Assembly (NCBI GenBank): GCA_031425525.1
Contig: JANPJM010000048.1
Span: 13,803-77,802 of the forward strand
DNA: 64,000 nt
Direction: 5' to 3'
From: JANNMJ01 sp031425525
Lineage (GTDB): Bacteria; Bacteroidota; Bacteroidia; Cytophagales; Hymenobacteraceae
Shown here piece after piece: positions 33,501 through 41,539 of the stretch (its first letter is position 1; every line of letters begins with the position of its first letter). The notes under the pieces were generated by a model. That model did not search any database and was not told the DNA's origin. It saw only the letters and a list, made by a program, of their open reading frames with translations. The position numbers and the translations under genes were made by a program.

Positions 33501-35521
33501 CTGCCCGTGCCGCTCACCAACGAGTAGGTGTGCGTGTTGCCGGCGTTGGGGTCAGTGGTGGAGAAGTTGCCGATAGCCGTGCCGCTGGCCGTGTTTTCGG
33601 TAACGCTCTGCGGGCTCAGGCCGAGGGCCGTGGGCGCGGCGTTGCCGGTCGCCGTCACGGTGAAGGCGCCTGCCGGTTGCGCCGACCCGGCGCCCGTGAA
33701 CACCGTAAACGGCCCGCTAGTAGCGCCTACCGGCACCGTAACCCGAATCTGGGTACCGGACACTACCGTCAGGCCGGTGCCGGTAGCCGCGCCGAAGCTG
33801 ACATCCGTCGCGCCACCCAGAAACTGGCCATTGATGGTCACGACCGTTCCCACTGGGCCGGAAGTAGGCGTAAAGCTTGTGATGGTCGGCGGTACATCGA
33901 AGTTGATGCGCACGACATCGCTCGCCGAGCAATAAAGGCGTGGCGAACCAAAGGCAACGTTGCTGACCTGGCATACCAGATCCACGAAGCCGGCTGCCAG
34001 ATCGTCGGCATCCGGAGTGTAGCCGGTGGCGGGGTCGTTGGGGTTGCTGAAACTGCCATCGCCGGGAAACTGTCGATACCAGGTAATTTCCAGCTCCTGC
34101 GGATTGCCGTACGGATCGATTTGGGCGTTCAGGAAAGCATCCGCGCCGACCGACACCAGTTGATCGGAACCCGCATCGATGGTAAGCGCGATGGGGCGGG
34201 CCAGATCAGTCACCACGAAGCTCTCGACACTGGTCAACACCCACGGGTCGTGCGCCATCACGTGCAGCTCGCCGACTTGCCCGTCGTAGAGGCCCGCGCC
34301 GATGAGGGCCGTGGTGGTGACGCGGAACGTGTTTCCGACCACCGTGCCGGGCACCGGCTGGGTGCTGCCCCCTGGCGTAAGCTGCGTAAAGCCGGCCGTA
34401 ATTTCTAGATCGGCAGTGGGCAAATCCGGGTCGATGACCGTGAACGTGTGCGTGCCGGTAGGGAAGTAGGTAGTAGGGTAACAGTCGTTGAGGCTCGTCG
34501 GCTGGCCGACGTAGCTGTGCGTGATGGTAATCGGGCGATCCAGCACGGTAAAGTCGGTGCTGCTAGCGGCCACATCGCCACCGGCGGTCGTGACGGTGAA
34601 TACGCCCGGCTGCATCACGCTCTGCATCGCCCGCGTGATGGGCACAGTAAGCGTGGTACCCGCCGCGTTCGCCGTGAAGCCCGCAACCGGTACGCCCGAC
34701 CAGAAATCGACGGCTGTTACCTGGTCTAGGTTGGTGCCGGTCAAGGTGACGGTGCCCCCCACGTAGCCACTGGCGGGACTAAAGCCGCTGATGGTGGGCG
34801 TGGTCGAAGGCGCAACATAAAAGTTTTCAGCATCCTGCCCGCCGCACCGCGCGAAGTCGGTCGAAAAAACCGGGCTCGCCCCGAGGGCGAAGGAAAGCGT
34901 CCGGCCATAGTCCAGCCCGGAGGGCGTGTAGGTCGGCGCGGCGGCGGTGGCGTCGTCGAAGGTGCCGGTGCCGTCCGTCGACCAAAAAAGCGAGTTCGGA
35001 TCGGCAGTGCCCGCTATTTGCGCCGACAGTTGAATGTCGTTATTAACGCGGGTCGGCGGGAAGACGTCGATGAAAATATCGACTCCCACCGCTACGGGCT
35101 CCAGCACATCAACATAATTCAAATCGGGGTCGGTCACATCGACGTAAACAGTGCCGAATGACTCGAAATCCATCCCCGCCGTTCGCAGTTGCGCCGTGGT
35201 GATGCGGTACACGTTGGTGCTGCCCACCCAGCCGCCGACCGCCACGCCTGGATACGTTCCCGCCTGCGTAATGTACCCTGCCCGTACCTGAAGAGCTGCG
35301 CGCGGCGAATTATCCGTGATGGTAAACAGAAACTCGCCCACCGGGAAAATCGGGGGCACGTAGCACGTAAAGCCGGACGCATTGGAAATCGGGTCGCCGC
35401 TATAGCTGACTGCAATACTCGGCGCTTGCGCACGGGCCGCCGTCAGCCAGTTCAAGCCCAGCAGCAGCGTCAGGAGCAGCCGGCCGCCGCGAAACGGCTG
35501 AAAGTTGAAAAAATGTGTCAT
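30536..35521 (-). CDS. T9SS cargo protein with eleven IPT/TIG and two cadherin-like domains
   Basis: The start is the ATG at 35521, which yields a signal peptide (L-L-L-T-L-L-L-G-L ... A-R-A-Q); the frame runs 94 codons further upstream without support. The 1661-residue protein has N-terminal Ig-like material with several Cys, eleven IPT/TIG domains of about 80 residues (F-x-P-x-x-G-x-x-G-T/S-x-V), and, between the second and third, two cadherin-like repeats (F-D-F-E-T, L-D-F-E-T). It ends in a T9SS sorting tail (P-Y-P-N-P-A-G-S ... A-P-G-V-Y-I-A-R-C-G). No catalytic domain is visible, so a structural or adhesive surface role is likely. It is the largest gene in the window. Confidence 0.9.
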   Translation of the reverse strand: MTHFFNFQPFRGGRLLLTLLLGLNWLTAARAQAPSIAVSYSGDPISNASGFTCYVPPIFPVGEFLFTITDNSPRAALQVRAGYITQAGTYPGVAVGGWVGSTNVYRITTAQLRTAGMDFESFGTVYVDVTDPDLNYVDVLEPVAVGVDIFIDVFPPTRVNNDIQLSAQIAGTADPNSLFWSTDGTGTFDDATAAAPTYTPSGLDYGRTLSFALGASPVFSTDFARCGGQDAENFYVAPSTTPTISGFSPASGYVGGTVTLTGTNLDQVTAVDFWSGVPVAGFTANAAGTTLTVPITRAMQSVMQPGVFTVTTAGGDVAASSTDFTVLDRPITITHSYVGQPTSLNDCYPTTYFPTGTHTFTVIDPDLPTADLEITAGFTQLTPGGSTQPVPGTVVGNTFRVTTTALIGAGLYDGQVGELHVMAHDPWVLTSVESFVVTDLARPIALTIDAGSDQLVSVGADAFLNAQIDPYGNPQELEITWYRQFPGDGSFSNPNDPATGYTPDADDLAAGFVDLVCQVSNVAFGSPRLYCSASDVVRINFDVPPTITSFTPTSGPVGTVVTINGQFLGGATDVSFGAATGTGLTVVSGTQIRVTVPVGATSGPFTVFTGAGSAQPAGAFTVTATGNAAPTALGLSPQSVTENTASGTAIGNFSTTDPNAGNTHTYSLVSGTGSTHNAQFSISGGQLRTAAVFDFETQPSRSVRVRTTDQGGLFFERAFTLTVTNANEAPTFAAQTRSIAENSANGTAVGIALAATDPDGGSTLTYSILSGNTGGAFTFGTGGQLRVANVAALDFETMPAFTLTVRVSDGTLTAQNTVTVNLINVVEPPTGLTFFPVAGAPGSVVRVTGTGFTAASSARFNGAAATGTRFVSAAELIATVPGNATSGALTAVTGGTTLTGAGFTVLGGAAPRLTYFTPLKAPVGTTITVAGAGFTGVTGVRFGAVSAPGYVVNSATSLTVPVPTGAVSGSRIYILTGQGMTQSARAFTLILPPTLTLAAPAYGAPGALTVLTGTNLTNASTVTFNGTPAASFTVESATRIVATIPAGATSGPVEVETVAGTANTAFSIVSGPAPTLTTLTPGSGLVGATVVLGGTNLNGATSVRFNATEAVGYVVNSASQITASVPTGATTGKVWVLTPRGLTCSATPFTVVTTAPTAPVISSFAPNYGSPGALVVLTGLRLGGATAVTFGGGVAAASFTATATQLIATVPIGAVTGTISVTTPGGSAITGSAFTISTPAAPAISGFSPGSGPVGTSVTVSGSGFTGVTSVRLNGLAVVPTVPNAGQLSFPVPTGATSGRISILASGGLMRSATDFIVVPAPAITAFSPASGAVGSAVTLTGTNLTGATAVRFNGVSAPVFTVVSATQLTVTVPAGATTGVLSVTTPGGTATSATTFTVVPTPAPTISSISPASGIIGTTVTVSGTHLTGATVVQLNGKPAESYVVTSATSLNVVVSEGTTTGLVSVTTLGGTALSPAPFTVLPTPDIDALAPVRGPVGTVVTLRGTGLSGATGVRFGATAAGTFSAAPDGLTATATVPAGTVAVAQVSLTNAQATATSAQVFTLTLMRPNGVGWVPAVQVVPYPNPAGSAQRLTVQVLNRPQVLGSAAVYLFDALGRRVRSAPLDVATGEAHFELTGLAPGVYIARCGTASARVLVGAGQ

Positions 35522-36090
35522 TGGAAACGGGAAAACGAGGAAATGACGGTAGTGACGAAATGACGGTAGTGACATGGCATGGAAGTCCAGCAGGCACCGC
35601 CAGAAGGGAAAGATTTTCCTCATTGGAAAGAAACCGAATACGGTAAACTGGCTGATTTCACTGCCACAGTGGAGCGCTCCATCCGAGTACGCGGGCCACT
35701 GCTGGCCTTCCGCCCCGTGCGGGGCGGCCAGGAGTCGGCAAGCCAGCCCAAACGGGCCGCTGCCGGAGGTTGAAGAATGGGCGGTGGTCGGGGGGAGGGG
35801 CAACGAGTCGAAAAACGAGTGACTGAAACCTCAAAAAAGGACCTTACGCTTGTTTCGCTTGCCCGCCTTTTACAGGTCGGGCTAGGAAGTCGGGCCGTTT
35901 CGCTGGCGTCGCCACCGATTTGCCCCCTAAAACAAGATTTTTCCGGGTTTTTCCGCCCGGCTTCGCCTCACTCCGGGTGTAGGCAGGGTATAGCGAGGGT
36001 ATAGCGAGGGTATAGGCAACGCCCAGCCCCGGCAGCCCCCACCCGAAATTGCACATCGGGCCGAATCGGGAACCGAGTGCGGGCGTGCCC
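35522..36090. other. 569-base non-coding gap with two short tandem repeats
   Basis: No credible gene is seen. A 17-bp unit (gaaatgacggtagtgac) is present twice in exact tandem at 35540-35573, starting 19 bases upstream of the cargo gene's start codon. An 11-bp unit (agggtatagcg) occurs three times at 35985-36017, the third copy with its last two bases swapped. No consensus -7 element was found for the minus-strand cargo gene. Confidence 0.6.
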
Positions 36091-36657
36091 TCAGAGCGTG
36101 CGCACCTCTTGGTCGAGGTTGCCGGGGCGGTCGGTGACCTGCACCGTGATCTTGTCGCCCGCCAGCGACGCGTTGCGTACCGTCGCCGTGTAAAGCCACT
36201 GCTGCGGGTTCGGCTGCTGCACGGCGTCGCCCGTCTCCACCAGCGACCCATCGCCGTTTTCGATCCTGATCCGCACCTGCACCACCGCGAAATCGTCCAC
36301 GGCCGTCACCAACAGCGTGTCGCCCACTTGGCCGGTGTAGCGGGTCAGGTCGATTTCCTCAATGTCGGGCGCCTGGAGCATATCGGCCAGCACAATGTTA
36401 TATACACTTACCTGCCGCTCGTTGGCTTCGGCGCCATAGATGTTGCGCACGGCTGGGTCGAGCGCCTCCCCCTGCGCGTAAATAGCCGCCTGCTGAAATG
36501 CCCGGCGGTGAGCGATCTGGGCGGCCGTGGGCGGCACCGACGAGGCGCGCGGCGCTACGCCCACGATGGTCTTGCCGCGCCGCTGGCTATAGACGATCTG
36601 ATCGCCCACCATTCCGCTGACGCCTTCAATAAAAAGGTTTCTGACAACTTGAGCCAT
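36091..36657 (-). CDS. Conserved hypothetical protein (DUF6266-like?)
   Basis: The 188-residue protein begins M-A-Q-V-V-R-N-L-F-I-E-G-V-S-G-M-V-G-D-Q-I-V-Y, a start reminiscent of Bacteroidota proteins with the G-x-x-G-K-V-G-D-x-V-x-Y pattern. The C-terminal half is beta-rich (G-D-T-L-L-V-T-A-V-D-D-F-A-V-V-Q-V-R-I). There is no signal peptide or membrane segment. I cannot assign a function; the family link is a recollection, not shown by the sequence alone. It stands alone between a cargo gene and the two-component pair. Confidence 0.7.
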   Translation of the reverse strand: MAQVVRNLFIEGVSGMVGDQIVYSQRRGKTIVGVAPRASSVPPTAAQIAHRRAFQQAAIYAQGEALDPAVRNIYGAEANERQVSVYNIVLADMLQAPDIEEIDLTRYTGQVGDTLLVTAVDDFAVVQVRIRIENGDGSLVETGDAVQQPNPQQWLYTATVRNASLAGDKITVQVTDRPGNLDQEVRTL

Positions 36658-37113
36658 TGGAGATAACGCAAAAAAGAAACGTGAGAAAAAACGTAAAAAA
36701 CCCGTGCAACCGGCCTGGCTACGCCAACGCCCCGCGCCCCAGAGGGCATCGGTGGCGGAGTGCCCGCAAAAAGGAGAATTCCTGCTGAGGTGGCCCGTGG
36801 GCGGAGCGGGGAAAACAACGGTTTCATCGGACGAAAGGCAGGGCCGCGCCGCGCCGGGGTTGAATGTTCAAAGGTCACGGCCTCCCCTCCCCGAGCGCAA
36901 TACTTGTTTTCAGGTATTTATTTGACTTTACAAACGCTACTTGTCAGCGGGGCCGATTGCGCAATACTCACTTTTGGGTATTTTTTGAATGCAGCGGCGG
37001 GGTCGTACTTTGCGACCACTCTGGCATTATTGAGTGTTCCTCGTTACCCAATGCCGCTATCTGGCGGTCGGTACGGGGCGCTCAAGCATCTGCCCTTTTC
37101 CATCTCCTTCCTA
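36658..37113. other. 456-base regulatory gap upstream of the response regulator
   Basis: No gene is called here although the frame of the response regulator stays open through it. It contains two direct repeats sharing GCGCAATACT and GGTATTT, each ending TTTGA (36897-36927 and 36958-36988), and the promoter listed at 36984-37012. The second repeat overlaps the -33 box. Confidence 0.5.
36984..37012 (+). promoter_or_regulatory. Promoter of the response regulator/histidine kinase operon
   Basis: TTTG at 36984-36987 is followed after 18 bases by TACTTTG (37006-37012), one base shorter than TAnnTTTG but at workable spacing. It would start transcription near 37018, ahead of both candidate start codons (37051 and 37114). 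Confidence 0.45.
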
Positions 37114-37848
37114 ATGTCCGCATCCCCTACCCACCGGACGCCTATCGAGGCGCCCATCCCGGCCAATGTGCTGCTTATCGAAGACGATTTGCTCGTGGCC
37201 GAATACCTCGTCGCGCAGCTTCGGCGGCTGGGTTATACCGTGAGCGGCCACGCCACCACCGGCGCCGAGGCGCTACGGCTGCTGGCCGCCACGCCGCCGC
37301 AACTCATTCTCTGCGATGTGCGGCTGGCGCATTCCGTCCTCGACGGCATTGAGGTAGTAGAACACCTGCGAGCCCTGGAAGCAGCGGCGCGGCCGGTGCG
37401 GCGGCCGGCGGCGGTGCTGTACCTCACGGCTTACTCCGACCAAGCCACCACCACCCGGGCTTACGCCACCGGCCCCGTGGGCTACCTCACCAAGCCCTAC
37501 ACCGACGAGCAATTTCGCGTGGCCGTGGCACTGGCACTGCACCAAGCGCAGACCGCGACCTACGCCCACGCCGCCGGGGCACTCCCCTACCTGGCGCCCC
37601 CCAGCCGCCGCGAAGGTGAGGTGTTGCGGCTGTTGGCGCAGGGGCTGCGGAGCAAAGAGATCGCTAACCGCCTACACCTCTCCGACCTCACCGTGCAGAC
37701 CCACCGCCGCAACCTCTTGCAGAAATACGCCGTGGGCAATATGACTGAGCTGGTTGCGCTGGCCGCCCGTTACGGCTGGCTGACCAGCACCGGCGCGCCG
37801 GCCGAGAGTCCGGCGCAGAGTCCGGCCGTAGTCGCCCGCCGCGCGTGA
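37114..37848 (+). CDS. Response regulator: receiver plus LuxR-type HTH
   Basis: The ATG at 37114 places the receiver domain 18 residues from the N-terminus; ATG 37051 is possible. The receiver shows the acidic pair (L-I-E-D-D), phospho-acceptor Asp in L-C-D-V-R-L, Thr in L-T-A-Y-S and Lys in L-T-K-P-Y. The C-terminal half has a NarL/LuxR HTH (S-R-R-E-G-E-V-L-R-L-L-A-Q-G, then S-K-E-I-A-N-R-L-H-L-S-D-L-T-V-Q-T-H). Its TGA overlaps the GTG start of the histidine kinase (GTGA), so the two are translated together. The regulated genes are unknown; direct repeats upstream suggest autoregulation. Confidence 0.9.
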   Translation: MSASPTHRTPIEAPIPANVLLIEDDLLVAEYLVAQLRRLGYTVSGHATTGAEALRLLAATPPQLILCDVRLAHSVLDGIEVVEHLRALEAAARPVRRPAAVLYLTAYSDQATTTRAYATGPVGYLTKPYTDEQFRVAVALALHQAQTATYAHAAGALPYLAPPSRREGEVLRLLAQGLRSKEIANRLHLSDLTVQTHRRNLLQKYAVGNMTELVALAARYGWLTSTGAPAESPAQSPAVVARRA

Positions 37849-39215
37849 GGCTGGCCCGTGCGGGGCGCCGCCTTCGGCGGCTGGCTCGCCGCTTCGGGCG
37901 GCGCTTGAGCGGCCCGGCCGAGCGTTTTGTCTTCGAGCATCGCCTCTTCAATGCGATGCTGCTCGTCGTAGGCTTTTTTTCGCTGCTGGCCGCTGCGCTT
38001 GCGCCCGCGCTGGGGTTAGAGATGGCCATCTTCTGGTGCGGCCTCAACGGCGTGGTGTGTACCGGTCTCATTTACTACCTGAGTCGTGTGCAGGAGCGGT
38101 TTACGCCGGGCGTCATCTGGCTCCTGATCGCGTGCGCGATGATGGTCTTTACGAGCGTGTATTACTACAACGCAGGGCTGGCCGGGCCGGTGGTGTATCT
38201 GGTGATCCTGTTGGCGTTGGTACTGGCGCTGGTGGCGCCACCCGCCCATCAGGGCTGGATGGTGGGCGCGCTGGGGCTCAATATGGTGCTGTTGATCGGG
38301 GCCGAATACGCCGTACCCGGCTGGCCGATTCCGTACCCCAACCGGCTGGCGCAGTTTGCCGACCACGCTACGGCAGTGCCCTACACGCTGATATTCGGCT
38401 GGCTGGCGGTGCGGGCGTTCAAAGCCTCTTACTATCGTGAGCGCCGCCGCACGCTGCGTCAAAACGCGCTGCTGGCCCGTCAACGCGCCCAACTGGCGGC
38501 CCAAACCACCGACCTGCAAACCGCCCTCGCCTTGGCTCAAGCGCGCGCCGAGTTCATTCAGTCGCTGCTGCGCGAGTTGAGCCACCGGGTCAAGAACAAC
38601 CTCCAGTTCGTGAGTGCGCTGCTGAGCCTGCAAGCCGACCAAACGGCCGCCCCGGCTACGCGCATCGCGTTGGAAGAAAGCCGGCAGCGGCTGTTCTCGA
38701 TCATCTTACTGCATCAGCGGCTCTACCACGAGCCCGACGCCGGCGCCACTTCCCTAAACATAGCCCTGGCGCCCTACCTAACCGAACTCATCAATGGGCT
38801 GCTCGATGCGGGGCCGGGTGCCGACGCGCGGCCCCGCCTAGCCCTTACCCTAGACGATACGCTCGTTTTGCCCACCGAAATTGCCCTGCCACTCGGCCTG
38901 ATCGTGAACGAGCTGCTGACCAACGCCCTCAAATACGCGTTTCCCGGCACGGCGGGCGCCCCGCCCGGCGGTGCTTGCCTCATGTGCGGGTTGGTGCAGG
39001 CGGCGCTCCCCGCCACCGGTCTGCTCCTCACCGTCGCCGATAACGGCGTGGGGCTGCCCCTCGGCACCAACCCGCTGGTTGCCACGGGGTTTGGGCTGCG
39101 GCTGGTGCAGTTACTGACGCGGCAGCTCGTCGGCACCGTGTCGGCGCACGCGGCGCCCGGCCAAGGTGTTCGCTGGGAGGTGCATCTGCCGGCGCCGGCG
39201 CTCGTGAGGGGCTGA
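37845..39215 (+). CDS. Membrane sensor histidine kinase (HisKA_2/HATPase)
   Basis: The 456-residue protein starts at a GTG overlapping the response regulator stop. About six hydrophobic membrane helices occupy residues 28-190, with almost no periplasmic loop, so the signal is probably sensed in or near the membrane. A coiled linker (Q-R-A-Q-L-A-A-Q-T-T-D-L) leads to the dimerisation domain with phospho-acceptor His in L-S-H-R-V-K-N-N-L-Q. The ATPase domain has N-E-L-L-T-N-A-L-K-Y-A-F, D-N-G-V-G-L and G-F-G-L-R-L-V. It should phosphorylate the preceding regulator. The ligand is unknown. Confidence 0.92.
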   Translation: MRLARAGRRLRRLARRFGRRLSGPAERFVFEHRLFNAMLLVVGFFSLLAAALAPALGLEMAIFWCGLNGVVCTGLIYYLSRVQERFTPGVIWLLIACAMMVFTSVYYYNAGLAGPVVYLVILLALVLALVAPPAHQGWMVGALGLNMVLLIGAEYAVPGWPIPYPNRLAQFADHATAVPYTLIFGWLAVRAFKASYYRERRRTLRQNALLARQRAQLAAQTTDLQTALALAQARAEFIQSLLRELSHRVKNNLQFVSALLSLQADQTAAPATRIALEESRQRLFSIILLHQRLYHEPDAGATSLNIALAPYLTELINGLLDAGPGADARPRLALTLDDTLVLPTEIALPLGLIVNELLTNALKYAFPGTAGAPPGGACLMCGLVQAALPATGLLLTVADNGVGLPLGTNPLVATGFGLRLVQLLTRQLVGTVSAHAAPGQGVRWEVHLPAPALVRG

Positions 39216-39605
39216 TGATTTGTGGACGAGTATAAGGCAAAGGTTGGGTAAGAAACGGCGCGCTTCCTGACCGGCACGCCGAGCCGCTACGCGTAGGACA
39301 ACCGCGCCAGAACGATGCTTTACGTATCTACCGGGTCGAAGCGGCGGCTGGATTATCCGGTGGAATGCTTCGAGGGTCGCGGATTTATCATTTCGCTTGC
39401 TCACCCCGACGACCTGCCCGCCGTGCCCACCGCAACTGTAATGCTCAATCATTACGCCCAAGCGCTCAGTTGCCCTTGTGCCAAGCGAAACATCCACCCC
39501 AACTCAGCGCTTTAACACGAAAGAAGGCTGCAAGCATACCATTTGCATTCGGTGTTGTATCTTTCGGCCCACATTCCACCCAAACCCGCAAGCAGATTCA
39601 GCAGA
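39216..39605. other. 390-base gap before the acyl-CoA dehydrogenase gene
   Basis: I see no supported gene. A TATCTTTC octamer (39558-39565), one base off the -7 consensus, lies 41 bases before the acyl-CoA dehydrogenase start and is a possible promoter. A 66-codon open frame at 39315-39515 has no recognisable product. Confidence 0.45.
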
Positions 39606-41390
39606 ATGGAAGTCCAGCAAACCCCCACGATTAAAGGCGGCGAGTTTCTGCTCCACGCCACCGACGCGGCCACCGTCTTCACGCCGGCCGATTTCACCGA
39701 AGAGCAGCGGATGATGGCCGAATCGTCGCGTGCATTTGTGGTGGAAGAAGTACTGCCGCTCCTCGACCGCCTCGACAACCACGAGGAAGGGCTGATGGAA
39801 GGACTAATGAAGAAAGCCGGTGAGCTGGGCCTGTTCGGCATCTCGATTCCGAGCGAGTTTGGCGGGCTGGAGATGGACTTCAACACCGCGCTCCTCGTGA
39901 CGGAAGCCGTGGGGTCGGGCCATTCGTTTCCGGTGGCGTTCGCGGCGCATACGGGCATCGGCACGCTGCCGATTCTGTACTTCGGCACCGAGGCGCAGAA
40001 GCAGAAATACGTGCCGAAACTGGCGAGCGGCGAATGGATCGGCGCTTACTGCCTGACCGAGCCCGGCTCTGGTTCCGACGCGATGGGGGCCAAGACCCGC
40101 GCCGACCGTACCCCGGACGGTGGGTTCATCCTCAACGGCCAGAAAATGTGGATCACGAATGCGGGCTTCGCGCACGTGTTCATCGTGTTCGCGCAGGTTG
40201 ATGGTGACAAATTCACCGGCTTCGTGGTCGAACGTGGCGCCGAGGGGCTGTCGTTCGGCAACGAGGAACACAAGATGGGCATCAAGGGCAGCAGCACGCG
40301 GCAGGTGTTTTTCAACGACGTGAAAGTGTCGGCGGAGAACGTGCTGGGCGAAATCGGCAAGGGCCACTTGATCGCGTTCAACATCCTCAACATCGGCCGG
40401 ATCAAGCTGGGCGCCGCTTGTTTGGGCGCGGCGAAGGGCGTGGCGCGGCTGGCGGTGAAGTACGCCAACGAGCGGCAGCAGTTCAAGATGTCGATCTCGA
40501 AATTTGGTGCCATTCGCTACAAGCTGGCGCAGATGGCGGTGCGCATCTGGAACACGGAAGCCGCGCACTACCGCGCCGGGATGGACATTTATCGCCTCGA
40601 ACAGCAGCTCCTGAGCGAGGGCAAGCCGATGAACGAAGCGCTGCTCGGTGCGGCGCGCGAGTTTGCGGTGGAGTGTTCGATCCTGAAAATCGACGGCTCG
40701 GAGGTACTCGATTACGTGGTCGATGAAGGTGTGCAGATTTATGGCGGCTACGGCTTCTCGGCCGATTACCCGATGGATCGCGCGTACCGCGACGCCCGCA
40801 TCAACCGCATCTTCGAGGGCACGAACGAAATCAATCGGATGCTGATGGTCGATATGATCCTCAAGAAAGGCTTGAAGGGCGAACTCGACCTGATGACGCC
40901 GATCAAGCAGATTCAGGAAGAGCTGATGAGCATCCCGTCGTTCGGCGAGGATGACGACGCGCCGCTGGCGGCCGAAAAAGCCGTCATCGCCAACCTCAAG
41001 AAAGTATGCCTGATGGTGGCCGGCCAAGCCGTGCAGCAGTTTATGGCGACGCTGCAAAAGGAACAGGAGATTCTGATGAACGTGGCCGACATTGCCACCC
41101 GCGTGTACATCGCCGAATCGGGCCTGCTGCGTGCTGAGAAAGAAGTGATGACCAAAGGCGAAGCTGGCGCCGCGCTCGCGCTCGATCTGGCCCGCGTAAA
41201 CCTGAGCGAGGCCGTGGATGCCGTGAGCAAAGCCGCGAAAGACGCCATCGCGGCGATGGGCGAAGGCGACCAGCAACGGATGCTGCTGATGGGCCTCAAG
41301 CGCTTCACGAAGGCGGAGTTGTTTAACTCAAAAGACGCCCGTCAGCGGATTGCGAAAGTACTCATCGAAGCCAACGATTACGCGCTGTAA
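39606..41390 (+). CDS. Acyl-CoA dehydrogenase with a long C-terminal extension
   Basis: The ATG at 39606 gives 594 residues. Residues 1-430 or so are a normal ACAD flavoenzyme: Y-C-L-T-E-P-G-S-G-S-D-A near 140, K-M-W-I-T-N-A-G near 175, D-G-S-E-V-L-D-Y, and the R-I-F-E-G-T-N-E-I-N-R segment, whose Glu is the likely catalytic base. A helical domain of about 160 residues follows, which makes the protein longer than short-chain ACADs (about 380) and like the long ACADs common in Bacteroidota. It oxidises acyl-CoA to trans-2-enoyl-CoA in beta-oxidation and passes electrons to ETF. No other beta-oxidation gene is adjacent. Confidence 0.93.
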   Translation: MEVQQTPTIKGGEFLLHATDAATVFTPADFTEEQRMMAESSRAFVVEEVLPLLDRLDNHEEGLMEGLMKKAGELGLFGISIPSEFGGLEMDFNTALLVTEAVGSGHSFPVAFAAHTGIGTLPILYFGTEAQKQKYVPKLASGEWIGAYCLTEPGSGSDAMGAKTRADRTPDGGFILNGQKMWITNAGFAHVFIVFAQVDGDKFTGFVVERGAEGLSFGNEEHKMGIKGSSTRQVFFNDVKVSAENVLGEIGKGHLIAFNILNIGRIKLGAACLGAAKGVARLAVKYANERQQFKMSISKFGAIRYKLAQMAVRIWNTEAAHYRAGMDIYRLEQQLLSEGKPMNEALLGAAREFAVECSILKIDGSEVLDYVVDEGVQIYGGYGFSADYPMDRAYRDARINRIFEGTNEINRMLMVDMILKKGLKGELDLMTPIKQIQEELMSIPSFGEDDDAPLAAEKAVIANLKKVCLMVAGQAVQQFMATLQKEQEILMNVADIATRVYIAESGLLRAEKEVMTKGEAGAALALDLARVNLSEAVDAVSKAAKDAIAAMGEGDQQRMLLMGLKRFTKAELFNSKDARQRIAKVLIEANDYAL

Positions 41391-41400
41391 GAATGTAGTT

Positions 41401-41451
41401 CGGCCTTCAGGCCGCAGCTTTATCAAGCATACAACGGCGGTCTGAAGGCCG
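41401..41451. repeat. Palindromic element CGGCCTTCAGGCCGC (family D) in a convergent gap
   Basis: Bases 41401-41415 pair with 41437-41451 over 15 positions with one G-T wobble, and an outer gtag/ctac pairing extends to 41395 and 41457. Each arm is itself nearly palindromic (ggcctt/aaggcc). It lies between the acyl-CoA dehydrogenase and a convergent cargo gene and could terminate both. Confidence 0.7.
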
Positions 41452-41539
41452 CTCTACAAGTAAGCCAACGCCGGCTGCGCTTCCTGATAAGAGGAGTGCG
41501 GCCGGCGTTGGTTTTTACAGCGTACCCCACGCATACTGC

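Noticed and set aside
31907..34408. Long plus-strand open frame of 833 codons opposite the eleven-TIG cargo gene
   Set aside because: It is very rich in Arg, Gly, Ala and His with no family features, and is antisense to a clear domain protein; G+C-rich DNA often leaves such frames open.
39315..39515. 66-codon plus-strand frame before the acyl-CoA dehydrogenase gene
   Set aside because: No family features, no promoter or terminator and no conserved pattern visible.
39804..41276. 490-codon minus-strand frame opposite the acyl-CoA dehydrogenase
   Set aside because: Composition is His/Arg-rich frame shadow; the plus strand has all ACAD motifs.
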